From NCBI GenBank assembly GCA_015057435.1, contig SVEJ01000009.1, positions 1 through 64,000 of the forward strand: a stretch of 64,000 nt of DNA, in the 5' to 3' direction. This DNA is from Lachnospiraceae bacterium. Its GTDB lineage: Bacteria > Bacillota > Clostridia > Lachnospirales > Lachnospiraceae. A program made the translations under genes and the position numbers. A model generated the notes under the pieces. It was not told where the DNA came from. It did no database searches and saw only the letters and a list, made by a program, of their open reading frames with translations. This document shows positions 20,601 to 27,078 of the stretch, one piece after another; the stretch's first letter is position 1; every line of letters starts with the position of its first letter.

Positions 20601-21141
20601 GAATCATCCGACATTGAAATCTATCAAGATGGGTGCCAATATTAAGACGATTGGTAAGAAGGCATTCTATGGATGTAAGAAGCTTACAAGTGTTACAATC
20701 GGCAAGAATGTGACTGTTATCGGTGAGAGTGCATTCCAGAATTGTACTTCCTTGAAAAAGATCACAATTCCGGCAGGAGTTATTACAATTGGCAAGAAAG
20801 CATTCTACGGATGTAAGAAATTATCTACGGTCAAAATGGGCAAGAATGTTCAGACAATTGGAAATAGTGCATTCCAGAATTGTATTGCTTTGAAGAAGAT
20901 AGAAATACCTTCGAAGGTGAAGAAGATTGGAAGTAAGGCATTCTACGGATGTAAGAAACTTACAAGTATTACAATCAAGACCACTAAGTTGAATACGAGC
21001 AAGGTTGGTAAGCAGGCCTTTACAAAAGCGGGAAGCAGTAACTACAAGAAATTGACAGTAAAGGTTCCTAAGAAGAAAAAGAAAGCTTACAAGACAATGC
21101 TTAAGAAACGTGGCTTGAGTCCTAAGGCAAAAATTAAATAA
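11632..21141 (+). CDS. Giant secreted repeat protein with Ig-like and LRR_5 domains (3169 aa)
   Basis: Starts at ATG after AGGAGG. A signal peptide covers about residues 1-33 (cleavage near VYA-TEG). Three large beta-helix-like regions follow, rich in NGG and YG(V/L)Y motifs, each opened by a Ca-loop-like D-x-N-x-D-G motif near residues 96, 1268 and 1696. Putative-Ig domains lie near 1145-1235, 1570-1660 and 2297-2385. Three MBG/Ig-like domains cover about 2383-2635. Four HTYS-x2-W-x8-HW-x2-C-x4-C modules, each ending in a C-x-CG pair, cover about 2637-2920. LRR_5 repeats of the BspA type (about 2955-3115) and a Lys-rich tail end the protein. No LPxTG signal is seen. It is probably a cell-surface adhesin or glycan/metal-binding protein; attachment may use the basic tail. 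Function is inferred only from architecture. Confidence 0.88.
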   Translation: MQRKQKKLRAIGLIVGLLLGTSLFSYPTVYATEGEGSAEEPIALTNVDKSNGVTYIYGDASDTVPLGINLNGNSVIIVKSENSTTDNLLNNIYIDKNMDGKIDDGDEQVSINDSVDIKANYAIYGVYKQKTTAPIAITVNSGFVPAIFGVYEGESVVELQGEATTPAVSVTVNGGIVSSALFGAQNSTVTTDGVSASVVTINDGVVNATVAASMTSDINSTDATALAVCVNGGTVPNAVFGANGSDVVSDGAGAVSMVMNSQSETTTATFIGVSGGTVKVKNAEKVGVYAEVVKGNVANLRALYNCNCALVNSTAPAVQGVIGNGTFSDVCFVCGSTVESDEDCSTLIDVDISGGAISKFGAVVYSNVDAGKNTNTVVDVDVTGTAVFSANLYVIGGTDSWSMPEEDYTFVGNVDINFDFDALPESGNNINSGYIVTSGAVIDGNVNITLNNARYSSVYGLYNVHVKGDYVFDQKNTCDIVNYLSAGYNSKIDGNVTLDLVGAKAAASATIYGIDGKYKDEPTLVGGEVLINYNGGYANNFYGLYGRTIATDEYTKIGKSVTVNVNGGTINYSYGIVVSVNVTGAVKVTVKDTALKGSVYATYNVSTGSDVTVDITNNKNEETDSVYLYAVYQTNVAGDVSVNVDGGYYRGVNGVYGYSTKGIIGGDVEVHVKNVNKDTTSYQNGSCSYGANGCKVAGKTTVTIEDSNFYTLYGLDEVSSKGDVKVDVSNVKSYYSIYAAEVKECEGNVTSTVKNCSGNYVYGIYMYANCGGNITSTITDTTASQNIYGMSSSSSYVVDGDVNITLNGCTCSSGYVYGLSGTTVQGDTIVTIEDGEFGKENNYGGYLYGVSYANTLGETTINLTDIDIEGSVYPYQSAGSKECADVSVNITGLTMSKGSNSSVSISNSTAEGQHVTTVIDDTSVIPEDAYINPSSSFTGSGTLTYKDHLYLGGKVVFDKDVTYKNLHLNSGNYLVSQGVTVTVEDELYCEYGYILLEGTLDAAFAGTVNDDGKIPSTYVYMNGGTLTGDLDKIQNVYYPFAVEYLTKGGTVSKTNSTTLSTHTLRPGQYFVRVGDTVSYTVTVNEGYSLISATVKNEKSDAPVDAAVSGNTYSFVMEDSPTVFNVELKGNQIVLGKTVADPVIKLNQEYTDENPVYDLNSLSISNDGLSGEVTFKVDPLAALPEGLIIKDNKIYGIPTVAYEEGKKTIIHVTGKNDTVADLVLNVVVTEGNGTQTSQDGRITIDEANAMIYLNGNSIVIETKDNNTAIYLDDNKDGIADSENAAYVGDLTNYTMYGVRNSTAKDKIRITMNGGTIGTIYGAHNSTLVAEEDTLQLYMNGGSVGALYGLSDTITTGTIRMILKDGATVSWTVTKGNAGHGGYYYNNKGTAYFYGTYTLDETLEATNAYIYGNLTIDENGSLNTTNRLYRYSGSRIYLKGALAAYSMYNSYGAIMVQGGTLPEGCTWSNVYYPVETSTNLKNTSLTFSSNYITLTEDGKTTYYLNAGTTVGVTMTTAEGYDYFFNVDDGEYVEAGAGKGSFVMSRKPVKVNGEYVPKQIAVTKQFAEPEAIVNKEYTEESPLYDFKSLEITNDTTTTYGGDVKYALKSGSVLPEGLTFTGTKLIGTPTVVNETGDKVTFVVTGRNGTTADVELTIAVKAADYKKVDVNDTITLNGINIYLNGTSVVIVPDPNVSGNASIYPDLNHDKIADNNIPFILGGETSYSLSSYVIYGYTNTEKPYEGDISITMKGGYMRGIYGAYSASTTEKVVVDGDVYVSIEGGYINDYRGKVYSLYNGEANNVTLEVTGGTHRYSEFVGAYNSTVKKNVNYTFGGTVDVSASSSTNYNVFMHAAEKSTVNGDVNLTIGGTSSDCFNSYASYTYFYGAYNSTIAGNVNCQMVGDWYPGQTYLVRDSLVGKNLDIDWKAGRIPYTYCTMSSTIAGDVTVDAAEEATLSGNNMYVLYNSKAKNMYANVPKSVNGSVTISPYYSTTTNEVDAVYINNKGNLTIDGDYTFDKDMDISSIYTYSGSNVTVNEGVEIVSTSSNNSSALYGTFTNNGDVMMPYETSINSTYVNNGKLELNSTSRVYGTLDNYGDMKTTGLYIYEGAKVINRDMATWEVASRLYNSYGGRIVNYGEFNQTCSYSTSYYNRIGLVYTTKALNLYAAISAYMNTSYSTIYYPVTVDYPSQCVKSVAVSGDYVGSSGIEGDMNQYVRGGSAFTVTLGEQLMDTVTLQNITYGSADTVATEQENGTWQGTGVYEPFVVKANYIAIDDEEKVTKITLGKTADRIENTEESMPLVVGTYYSYSEPLYDLTNIEIIGDIEGEGTVSYSVDNSSTLPQGMTLKDGKLYGTLQKANEQEQVITFVVKGKNQTSAFFTLTLGAVVKNVPEWSVPTGLTAVVGETLHDVYVPYSALGTYSWPDATVPVGTEVTTLENVELKFTPRDVDNYDWETAATNAGATYANGVVTCKVSIAVSAGKPTYTIPTGLEATYGQTFGDVPIDSGDNEGTFTWDYEDGKSVGNAGTHYYRITYTPNDTANYQTVSGILVELKVNKALPTYSNDLTSVTQDCGITLADIVLPSATDGKYQWITTSTTIPINGTQYQAGYKPNDSRNYDWSTIEGWNSAWGCVVFPVTVYVNHTYSEEWVYDDDYHWHACLDETCESQGDKEEHEWVEGEVIEESTLTTEGSRKYNCSCGAEKTVVTPVLPHDTHTYSDTWSYNDNCHWKECTFEGCNKTTMPVVHTLDDGTIVVEATDRNPGVKKYACECGYYETEEIPQLPHTVHTYGDVWEHDETTHWQKCTFEGCAYESTPVAHTWDTETIMTPATETSTGVMKYTCVCGEEKIETIPELEHTAHVYKATWSYDEDEHWHECENADCDEVSGTEKHTYGNPEIIVAATEDNEGTRKYTCVTCGYSYNEQYDLAEDETQEPLEEDEEFEDEENQITYMVTSANSEVQFVSCENTKKTDVTIPDTVQYGGVTYKVTAIADEAFKNHPTLKSIKMGANIKTIGKKAFYGCKKLTSVTIGKNVTVIGESAFQNCTSLKKITIPAGVITIGKKAFYGCKKLSTVKMGKNVQTIGNSAFQNCIALKKIEIPSKVKKIGSKAFYGCKKLTSITIKTTKLNTSKVGKQAFTKAGSSNYKKLTVKVPKKKKKAYKTMLKKRGLSPKAKIK
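20640..20985 (+). repeat. 138-bp tandem repeats in the LRR_5 region of the giant gene
   Basis: The segment encoding KAFYGCKKL recurs at about 20662, 20800 and 20938, a 138-bp (46-residue) period made of two LRR_5 units alternating AFYGC and AFQNC. High nucleotide identity between copies suggests recent duplication. Confidence 0.75.
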
Positions 21142-21172
21142 TCCATCTACAACGTTATGGTGTGATGATAGC

Positions 21173-21211
21173 GATATAGCTACTCGGTTTTCGAGTAGCT
21201 ATATCTATTTT
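21173..21211 (+). terminator. Rho-independent terminator after the giant gene
   Basis: A perfect 14-bp stem (GATATAGCTACTCG / CGAGTAGCTATATC) with a five-base loop, then a T-rich run. Confidence 0.88.
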
Positions 21212-21321
21212 ATTGTATATAAAACATGGAGATTTTTAGTATTCTGTGATAGAATGATTTTTGATTGGCAAAGATATCTTTTACAATGTCAGGAATATAG
21301 AAAGAAGAAGGAGGAAATGAC

Positions 21322-22362
21322 ATGAAAGAACAAGTTGTGGATATGAATGGCAACGATGCTGCGAATATAGTGTTCAAAGTGATTCGATATATTATCATCG
21401 CACTTTTTGCAGTCATAACAATATTCAACAGTTTTTATTCTGTTAAAGAGACAGAAACAGCCGTAATTACAACGTTTGGAAAGGCAAATGTTGTAGAAGG
21501 TAAGGGATTAAAATTCAAAATTCCGTATATCCAGAAAGTGATTAAGGTGGATACAACGGTTCGCGGATTTGAAATTGGATATTATGAGAATGAAGATGGT
21601 ACGACAGGAGATGTCGACGATGAATCGGTTATGATTACTTCAGATTATAATTTTGTAGATATTGATTTTTATATTTCTTATGAGGTAAAGGATCCAATTA
21701 AGTATCTGTATGATTCGAATCAGCCGGAATTGATTCTTAAAAATATAGCAATGAGTAGTATTCGTGCAACAATGTCTGCATATACAGTGGATACAGCATT
21801 AACAACCGGTAAGGCTGAGATTCAAAGTAATATCAAGCAGATGATTATATCAAAGCTTGAAGAAGCAGATATCGGTATTACATTGGTAGATGCATCTATT
21901 CAGGATGTAGAACCTCCAACGGATGATATTAAGAATGCATTCAAAGCCGTAGAAACTGCGAAACAGCAAAAAGAATCAGCAATCAATGAAGCGAATAAGT
22001 ATCGTAATGAACAGCTTCCGGCAGCAGAGGCAGAAGCAGATAAGATTTTGCAAAAAGCAGAAGCAACAAAGACGGCACGTATTAACGAGGCAACAGGACA
22101 GGTTGCAAGATTTAATGCAGAGTTTGCTGAGTATAAGAATTATCCGTTAATTACAAAGCGAAGAATGTTCTACGAAGCAATGGAAGAGCTGTTACCTAAG
22201 CTAAAGGTAATTATAGATGATGGCAATGGTAATATTGAGAAATATTATCCGATTGAATCATTTGCGAATGTGAGCACAACATCGCCTGACACAACAACAT
22301 CTAACGCGTCAGGTACTGCGAATAATAAGGACAATACGAACAAGGAGGAGGCAGAGCAATGA
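21322..22362 (+). CDS. hflK: HflK-type SPFH/band 7 membrane protein
   Basis: 346 residues, with ATG after AAGGAGG. One membrane segment (about 18-42) anchors the N-terminus; the SPFH domain follows with the hallmark VITTFGKANVVEGKGLKFKI, and then an Ala/Glu/Lys-rich coiled coil (AINEANKYRNEQ...AEAEADKIL). HflK pairs with HflC to form a large membrane cage that in other bacteria holds the FtsH protease and limits its access to membrane substrates. The stop overlaps the hflC start by 4 bp (ATGA), which implies translational coupling. The Asn/Thr-rich C-terminal tail is lineage-specific. No ftsH is adjacent. Confidence 0.88.
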   Translation: MKEQVVDMNGNDAANIVFKVIRYIIIALFAVITIFNSFYSVKETETAVITTFGKANVVEGKGLKFKIPYIQKVIKVDTTVRGFEIGYYENEDGTTGDVDDESVMITSDYNFVDIDFYISYEVKDPIKYLYDSNQPELILKNIAMSSIRATMSAYTVDTALTTGKAEIQSNIKQMIISKLEEADIGITLVDASIQDVEPPTDDIKNAFKAVETAKQQKESAINEANKYRNEQLPAAEAEADKILQKAEATKTARINEATGQVARFNAEFAEYKNYPLITKRRMFYEAMEELLPKLKVIIDDGNGNIEKYYPIESFANVSTTSPDTTTSNASGTANNKDNTNKEEAEQ

Positions 22363-23333
22363 AAGAAATGAAAAAATTATTTTTGTTAATTGCAGTGGCT
22401 ATTGCCGCTTTGATCGTATTTAATACGGTAACATTTACTACAAAAGAGAATGAATATGCTGTAGTAAAGCAGTTTGGGAAGATTGACAGAGTTGTTTCGA
22501 ATCCGGGTCTGAATGCGAAGATACCATTTGTTCAGACGGTAAGTAAGATTCCAAAGAATCTTCAGTTTTATGATTTGCCGCAATCAGATGTTATCACATC
22601 GGATAAGAAGACAATGATTGTCAATGCGTATATTATGTGGGAAGTGACTGATGCAAAGAAGTTTACACAGTCGCTAAGTGCGAATACTTCTACTGCAGAA
22701 GGTCGAATTGATGTTATTACATACAATGCGATTAAGACAACAATTTCTAATATGACGCAGGAAGAATTGATTGCCAGCCGTGATGACAGTATTGATGTTG
22801 CCAATGCTGATACATCGTTAGATGATGTGGAAATCAAGGATATGGAATCAGAAGAGGAAGAAAAGAAAGAAGAAGTTGAAGTCATCAACTTGTCTACAAA
22901 GTTGTTAGAGCATGTCGGTACACAGTGTGACCAGTACGGAATTGCAATTGATAACATTGAAATCAAGGTTTTAGATTTGCCGGATGAGAATAAGAGCGCA
23001 GTATATCAGCGTATGATTACAGAACGTAATAATATTGCTGCGGCGTATACGGCACAAGGCCAGTCAGAAGCACAGATTATCAAGAATACAACAGACAAGG
23101 AAGTTTCTGTTATGTTATCAGAGGCAAATGCAAGTGCAGATGCAATTATTTCAGAGGGTGAAGCGGAGTACATGAAGATTCTCTCAGATGCGTATAATGA
23201 TCCGGAAAAAGCAGAATTTTATCTGTTTGTACGATCGTTAGATACTGTAAAAGCATCGCTTAGCAACGGACAGACAACATTATTCTTGGATAAGGATTCA
23301 CCGATTGCACAGATTTTCCAAGGTGTAGAATAG
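22359..23333 (+). CDS. hflC: HflC-type SPFH/band 7 membrane protein
   Basis: 324 residues. Membrane segment about 6-24, then the band 7 domain beginning NEYAVVKQFGKIDRVVSNPG, with the HflC-like region MIVNAYIMWEVTDAKKF. An acidic insert (about 150-175, DMESEEEEKKEEVEV) interrupts the domain and is not typical of the family. The C-terminal part carries the usual coiled coil and ends with residues able to line the membrane-proximal cap. It is the partner of HflK, four bases overlapped, and is followed by a terminator shared with the convergent prs gene. Confidence 0.88.
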   Translation: MKEMKKLFLLIAVAIAALIVFNTVTFTTKENEYAVVKQFGKIDRVVSNPGLNAKIPFVQTVSKIPKNLQFYDLPQSDVITSDKKTMIVNAYIMWEVTDAKKFTQSLSANTSTAEGRIDVITYNAIKTTISNMTQEELIASRDDSIDVANADTSLDDVEIKDMESEEEEKKEEVEVINLSTKLLEHVGTQCDQYGIAIDNIEIKVLDLPDENKSAVYQRMITERNNIAAAYTAQGQSEAQIIKNTTDKEVSVMLSEANASADAIISEGEAEYMKILSDAYNDPEKAEFYLFVRSLDTVKASLSNGQTTLFLDKDSPIAQIFQGVE

Positions 23334-23365
23334 AATATAGTAAGAGTTTTTTAAATGACAGAAAG

Positions 23366-23410
23366 AAGGGAATTGAACGCATGATATGCGTCAATTCCCT
23401 TTTGGTATTT
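23366..23410. terminator. Bidirectional terminator between hflC and prs
   Basis: AAGGGAATTGA-x-CGCAT pairs with ATGCGTCAATTCCCTT; T-rich on the plus side and A-rich on the other, suiting both convergent genes. Confidence 0.8.
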
Positions 23411-23450
23411 TTATATGTTGAGCAATGCAGAAGCTTGCTCACATTATTTA

Positions 23451-24644
23451 TCAATAGTTTGTACGGATTGTATGTTTTTCACGATATTCAGCCACACGAT
23501 CGTTGATACGGTCTGTCGGATCAATGATATCGGAAATAGATACATCATGATTCAGATGATCAATCAAAAGCGCAATGTATTTACTCATGTCAGCACTGAT
23601 GTACCAGTCTCTTGAGAGCAATTCAGGTGTCTGGTAAGTAAGGTTCGTAGTGATAACCTTCTCGATAATACCATCTTCCTTTGCCTTGTCGAATACCTCA
23701 AGTCCACTTGTGAACAGACCGAAGGTACATAAGCAAAATACTCTGTTTGCTTTTCTTGCTTTTAATTGTTTTGCAACATCTATCATACTTTCACCGGAAG
23801 CAATCATGTCATCCATAATAATTACGTCTTTTCCTTCTACAGAATCACCCAAGAATTCATGTGCAACAATCGGATTACGACCATTGACAATTGTACTGTA
23901 GTCGCGTCTTTTATAGAACATACCAACATCGACACCAAGAATGTTAGCGAAGTAGATTGCACGATTCATGGCACCTTCGTCAGGACTGATGACCATCAAA
24001 TGTTCCTTAGAAAGCTCTAAGTCATGTGTTGACATTAACAAAGCTTTTAGGAATTGATATGTTGGGCGTACATTTTCGAATCCATGAAGAGGGATTGCAT
24101 TCTGTACACGAGGGTCATGTGCGTCAAATGTTATAATATTAGAAACACCAAGGCTTACAAGTTCTTGTAAACATAGCGCACTGTCAAGAGATTCGCGTCC
24201 GCTTCTTTTGTGCTGACGGCTTTCATATAAGAAAGGCATAATTACAGTAATCTTACGAGCCTTACCACCACATGCGGCGATAACACGCTTCAAATCTGCA
24301 TAATGGTCATCCGGTGACATTGGACATTGTTTTCCATAGAGAGAATACTCAATGCTATAGTTCGTAACGTCCACAAGGATATAAAGATCTTTACCACGTA
24401 CAGACTCTAATAATTCACCTTTGGCTTCTCCGGAACCAAAACGTGGACACTTTGACTGAACAAGATAAGAATTCTTTTCATATCCATTAAATGAGATAGT
24501 CGTCTTCTCTGCGTGGTTTCTTTTTGCTCTCCACTTTGCAAGATACATATCTACGCGTTCTCCCAAAGCTGTACAGCTTTGAAGTGCAATGACTCCTAGT
24601 TCACCCACAGGGATGGTTGTTAATAAATTACTGTCATTTGGCAT
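23451..24644 (-). CDS. prs: Ribose-phosphate pyrophosphokinase (long clostridial form)
   Basis: 397 residues against ~315 for the classical enzyme, with an N-terminal extension. It makes PRPP from ribose 5-phosphate and ATP for nucleotide, His and Trp synthesis. Recognisable sites: MPFLYESRQHKR (136-147, counterpart of the YxPYARQDR loop), FDAHDP (173-178), VISPDEGAMNRA (218-229) and the PRPP-binding loop VIIMDDMIASGES (274-286; canonical DDMIDTGGT). The ATG at 24644 follows CGGAGG. It is the last gene of the dnaD-dnaC-prs run (17 bp gap). The altered PRPP loop and extension place it in a divergent subgroup, but the key acidic pair is kept. Confidence 0.87.
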   Translation of the reverse strand: MPNDSNLLTTIPVGELGVIALQSCTALGERVDMYLAKWRAKRNHAEKTTISFNGYEKNSYLVQSKCPRFGSGEAKGELLESVRGKDLYILVDVTNYSIEYSLYGKQCPMSPDDHYADLKRVIAACGGKARKITVIMPFLYESRQHKRSGRESLDSALCLQELVSLGVSNIITFDAHDPRVQNAIPLHGFENVRPTYQFLKALLMSTHDLELSKEHLMVISPDEGAMNRAIYFANILGVDVGMFYKRRDYSTIVNGRNPIVAHEFLGDSVEGKDVIIMDDMIASGESMIDVAKQLKARKANRVFCLCTFGLFTSGLEVFDKAKEDGIIEKVITTNLTYQTPELLSRDWYISADMSKYIALLIDHLNHDVSISDIIDPTDRINDRVAEYREKHTIRTNY

Positions 24645-24661
24645 GATTTTTCCTCCGTTAT

Positions 24662-25663
24662 CTATTGGGTTTTGCTGGCTCTTTTTCTCTTGGCTAGTCG
24701 TACATTACTACCATAGAATTGAAATGCCATGTAATCGCTAATGAAGCGAGATGTGATTCGAACGGAATAGCGTTCGTTTAATTCCTTTAGAGAAAGATTG
24801 GTGGATATAATGGTAGATTTTCCATCTCTCATTCTCGTGTTTAGTATATCGTATAACTCAGAAGAAACAAAATTATTCGTAAATTCTGTTCCTAAGTCAT
24901 CAATAATCAGCAAATCACAATTATATAGATAGCGATAGATTTCTTTGCTATTGCTATTCTGGTTTTTCTTCATAAGCACATCGCTTAGTACATCTTCGAA
25001 GAGATGAATAGAAGACTGGTAAAGTACGGTGTGCTGGGTATCCATTAACGCCTTGGCAACACAATTGGATAAAAATGTTTTTCCAAGACCGGTCTCACCA
25101 TAGAATAAGAGATTACCCCCCTCTTTGTCAAATGTTTCTATAAAAGTTTTTGTTTTATTTAGAATTTTGACCATGTTTTCGTGTGGGGTTAACTCATGTA
25201 TTCCGTCCGGTTCATCCGAATAATATGTAAGATCAAACGTGTCGAAGTTTTCTAATTCCAAAACCCTGTCTAATGTGGATTGTCGGTAGAGCAATGAGAT
25301 AGAGGCTTGTTTGAAACAAGAACAATAATCATTGCCGATTCTTCCGGTGTCTTTACACATTTTGCATGTGTAGATTGGTTCTAAGAAATCTTCGTCGTAA
25401 CCATGTGTTTTTAATAAGTCTGCTTTTTCAGCTATGAGTGCATGGTTCTTTTCTTTTACCTCGGCCGTACAATCGGATTGACCTTTTAACTTTGCACGAA
25501 CTGCATCGATAGAAGAAGATGCCAATAGTTGGTCGATTTCTTTGATTCGAGGAATCTTTTCATAGACTTCATCTTTGCGGGTTTGCGCTAAGGCACGATT
25601 TTCAATTTGGTGAGTATGATATGTACTCATAAGCTCGTCATATTGTGAGTCTGTAAATTTCAT
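24662..25663 (-). CDS. dnaC: DnaC/DnaI-like helicase loader ATPase
   Basis: 333 residues. The N-terminal half is helical and contains a zinc-like cluster (Cys100-x2-Cys103, Cys114-x-Cys116) as in DnaI; the AAA+ domain has Walker A GETGLGKT (189-196) and Walker B LLIIDDLGTE (251-260), with sensor residues later (ISTNLSL, RITSRF). It loads the replicative helicase onto DNA during initiation and restart. It is 2 bp from dnaD, its AGGAG lying inside the end of that gene, so translation is probably coupled. The DnaD-DnaC pair is functionally like DnaB-DnaI of Bacillus. Confidence 0.88.
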   Translation of the reverse strand: MKFTDSQYDELMSTYHTHQIENRALAQTRKDEVYEKIPRIKEIDQLLASSSIDAVRAKLKGQSDCTAEVKEKNHALIAEKADLLKTHGYDEDFLEPIYTCKMCKDTGRIGNDYCSCFKQASISLLYRQSTLDRVLELENFDTFDLTYYSDEPDGIHELTPHENMVKILNKTKTFIETFDKEGGNLLFYGETGLGKTFLSNCVAKALMDTQHTVLYQSSIHLFEDVLSDVLMKKNQNSNSKEIYRYLYNCDLLIIDDLGTEFTNNFVSSELYDILNTRMRDGKSTIISTNLSLKELNERYSVRITSRFISDYMAFQFYGSNVRLAKRKRASKTQ

Positions 25664-25665
25664 GA

Positions 25666-26787
25666 TTATTTTTTCATCTCCTGCATAAGCAATGCTTCGA
25701 ATTCGTCTACAATTGTATTATCTGTGGCATTTTCAAAGTTGTTAAACTGATTTGTAGTCGTCTTTTTGGTTACAGCTTTTTTCTTTTTCTCTATCGCACG
25801 CTGTTGGTCGAGTGCTTCAATGTCTGATAATCTATGTACATTTTGTTTGTGCCAATTTTCTAAAATACTGTGTACAAATTTGAAATTAGCTGTTCTCGGT
25901 CTTGCTTCCATCGCCCTGTCGCATGCTTCTGTTATAATGTCCATACCGAATGCAAATGTGTCGTACCACATATTAATATAGTCCTTTTCGGCCTTGGTAG
26001 GTGGTCTGTCTGTAATGTTCAATCGCTTCAAAACCGGATAATATTTTGCACTATACTGGGAAGACAAAAGCTTTGCCTGTTCCACGGTCGTTACATCTTT
26101 CTGATACCAATTGATCGCTACTGCCTGCATATAGCGTCTGTTCATTTTTCCGATTTCTAAACATAATTCAAATAGATATTCAATTAAATCAGAATCAAAT
26201 GCAAGATCTTCATATATGTATATCAAAGTATCAATATCTGCGCTTGTTACAGGTTTTTGATAGTAAGTCTTCATCTGGAATAACAGATTCGCAAAGACCT
26301 TATCGTTGCTTTCCTTGTCATCGGCGTAAGATGGTTTGTGATTAACCATTTCAGGAACAGCAGGTTCGTCATATACTTCTTTTGCAACGACAGTTTTCTT
26401 TGGTTTGGGTTCGACTGTAGCAGTCTGTTCCTCAGTGTCGTCTACGCCAAGCATTGAAAGTAAGGATGAATTACCGATGTTAGATGCTTTTGCGGTAAGC
26501 GGTAGCATAGTAATGCCGGTTAACACCTTGTCCTTTGTATATTCTAATTGCAAGACACCTTCCTTAATCCAATAACGGATGGCTCTGCATATGTCTTTTT
26601 CAGTTGAATTGAAATGATCAGCGATATCTGCAACGGTTACGGCGCGGCCGCTATTTAATAATCGTGTGAGATAAAGATAAACCTTAACAAATTCACCGTT
26701 TGCTTCGGTCATATAATAGTCGATAAAGAAGTTTGAAACAGCGGAATACGTTTCATGATTTTGTGTTGTAATTGTAATTGTTTCCAC
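25666..26787 (-). CDS. dnaD: DnaD-domain replication initiation protein
   Basis: 373 residues, GTG start at 26787 after AAAGGAGGGG. Residues 1-95 form a winged-helix DNA-binding domain (VTVADIADHFNSTEKDICRA). A flexible linker follows, then a DnaD/DnaB_2 oligomerisation domain (about 165-320, with YMQAVAINWYQKDVTTVEQA, matching the YxxxI-x-W hallmark). It acts with the downstream helicase loader at oriC and at stalled forks. First gene of the operon; a TATAAT (read on the minus strand, 26832-26837) and a cluster of DnaA-box-like 9-mers lie upstream, suggesting DnaA-dependent control. Confidence 0.85.
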   Translation of the reverse strand: METITITTQNHETYSAVSNFFIDYYMTEANGEFVKVYLYLTRLLNSGRAVTVADIADHFNSTEKDICRAIRYWIKEGVLQLEYTKDKVLTGITMLPLTAKASNIGNSSLLSMLGVDDTEEQTATVEPKPKKTVVAKEVYDEPAVPEMVNHKPSYADDKESNDKVFANLLFQMKTYYQKPVTSADIDTLIYIYEDLAFDSDLIEYLFELCLEIGKMNRRYMQAVAINWYQKDVTTVEQAKLLSSQYSAKYYPVLKRLNITDRPPTKAEKDYINMWYDTFAFGMDIITEACDRAMEARPRTANFKFVHSILENWHKQNVHRLSDIEALDQQRAIEKKKKAVTKKTTTNQFNNFENATDNTIVDEFEALLMQEMKK

Positions 26788-26831
26788 TTGTTTTCCCCTC
26801 CTTTTTTTCCCGTCTTTTCACAAGCATTTGG

Positions 26832-26860
26832 ATTATAACATAGTGTTTTTAAAAAGGAAA
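26832..26860 (-). promoter_or_regulatory. Probable promoter of dnaD-dnaC-prs
   Basis: Reading leftwards, a perfect TATAAT (26837-26832) preceded at 17 bp by a weak TTTCCT. The poor -35 box fits a regulated promoter. Confidence 0.45.
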
Positions 26861-26896
26861 TAGAACACCTGTTTTGTGGTGCGTGTGTAGAAAAAA

Positions 26897-26923
26897 TGTG
26901 GAAAATGTGGATAATGTGGACAA
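26897..26923. promoter_or_regulatory. Three tandem DnaA-box-like 9-mers upstream of dnaD
   Basis: Three abutting 9-mers, TGTGGAAAA, TGTGGATAA and TGTGGACAA. The middle one is the exact complement of the DnaA box TTATCCACA and the flanking two differ by one base each. They sit about 60 bp upstream of the dnaD -10 box. Further matches lie at 27021-27029 (8 of 9) and 27061-27069 (9 of 9). Confidence 0.6.
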
Positions 26924-27014
26924 GTGGTGGACATAATGCATGTAATAAAAAAGAGAGCGTAAAAAAGGTAGTAAATCATGGATAAATGAGATATGCCCGG
27001 TAATTATTATGTAA

Positions 27015-27068
27015 ATAAAAATATCCACAATCTATCCTTGTCAAGAGGGAAAAAATAGATTGTGGATA
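27015..27068 (-). terminator. Terminator after murC
   Basis: Read on the minus strand, a perfect 13-bp stem (ATCCACAATCTAT / ATAGATTGTGGAT) 11 bp after the murC stop, followed by ATTTTTATTT. One arm contains a perfect DnaA box. Confidence 0.75.
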
Positions 27069-27078
27069 ATGTGCATAA

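Noticed and set aside
26880-27075. Replication origin (oriC)
   Set aside because: Five DnaA-box-like motifs but no dnaA or dnaN nearby and no clear AT-rich unwinding element; a regulatory or titration site is more likely.
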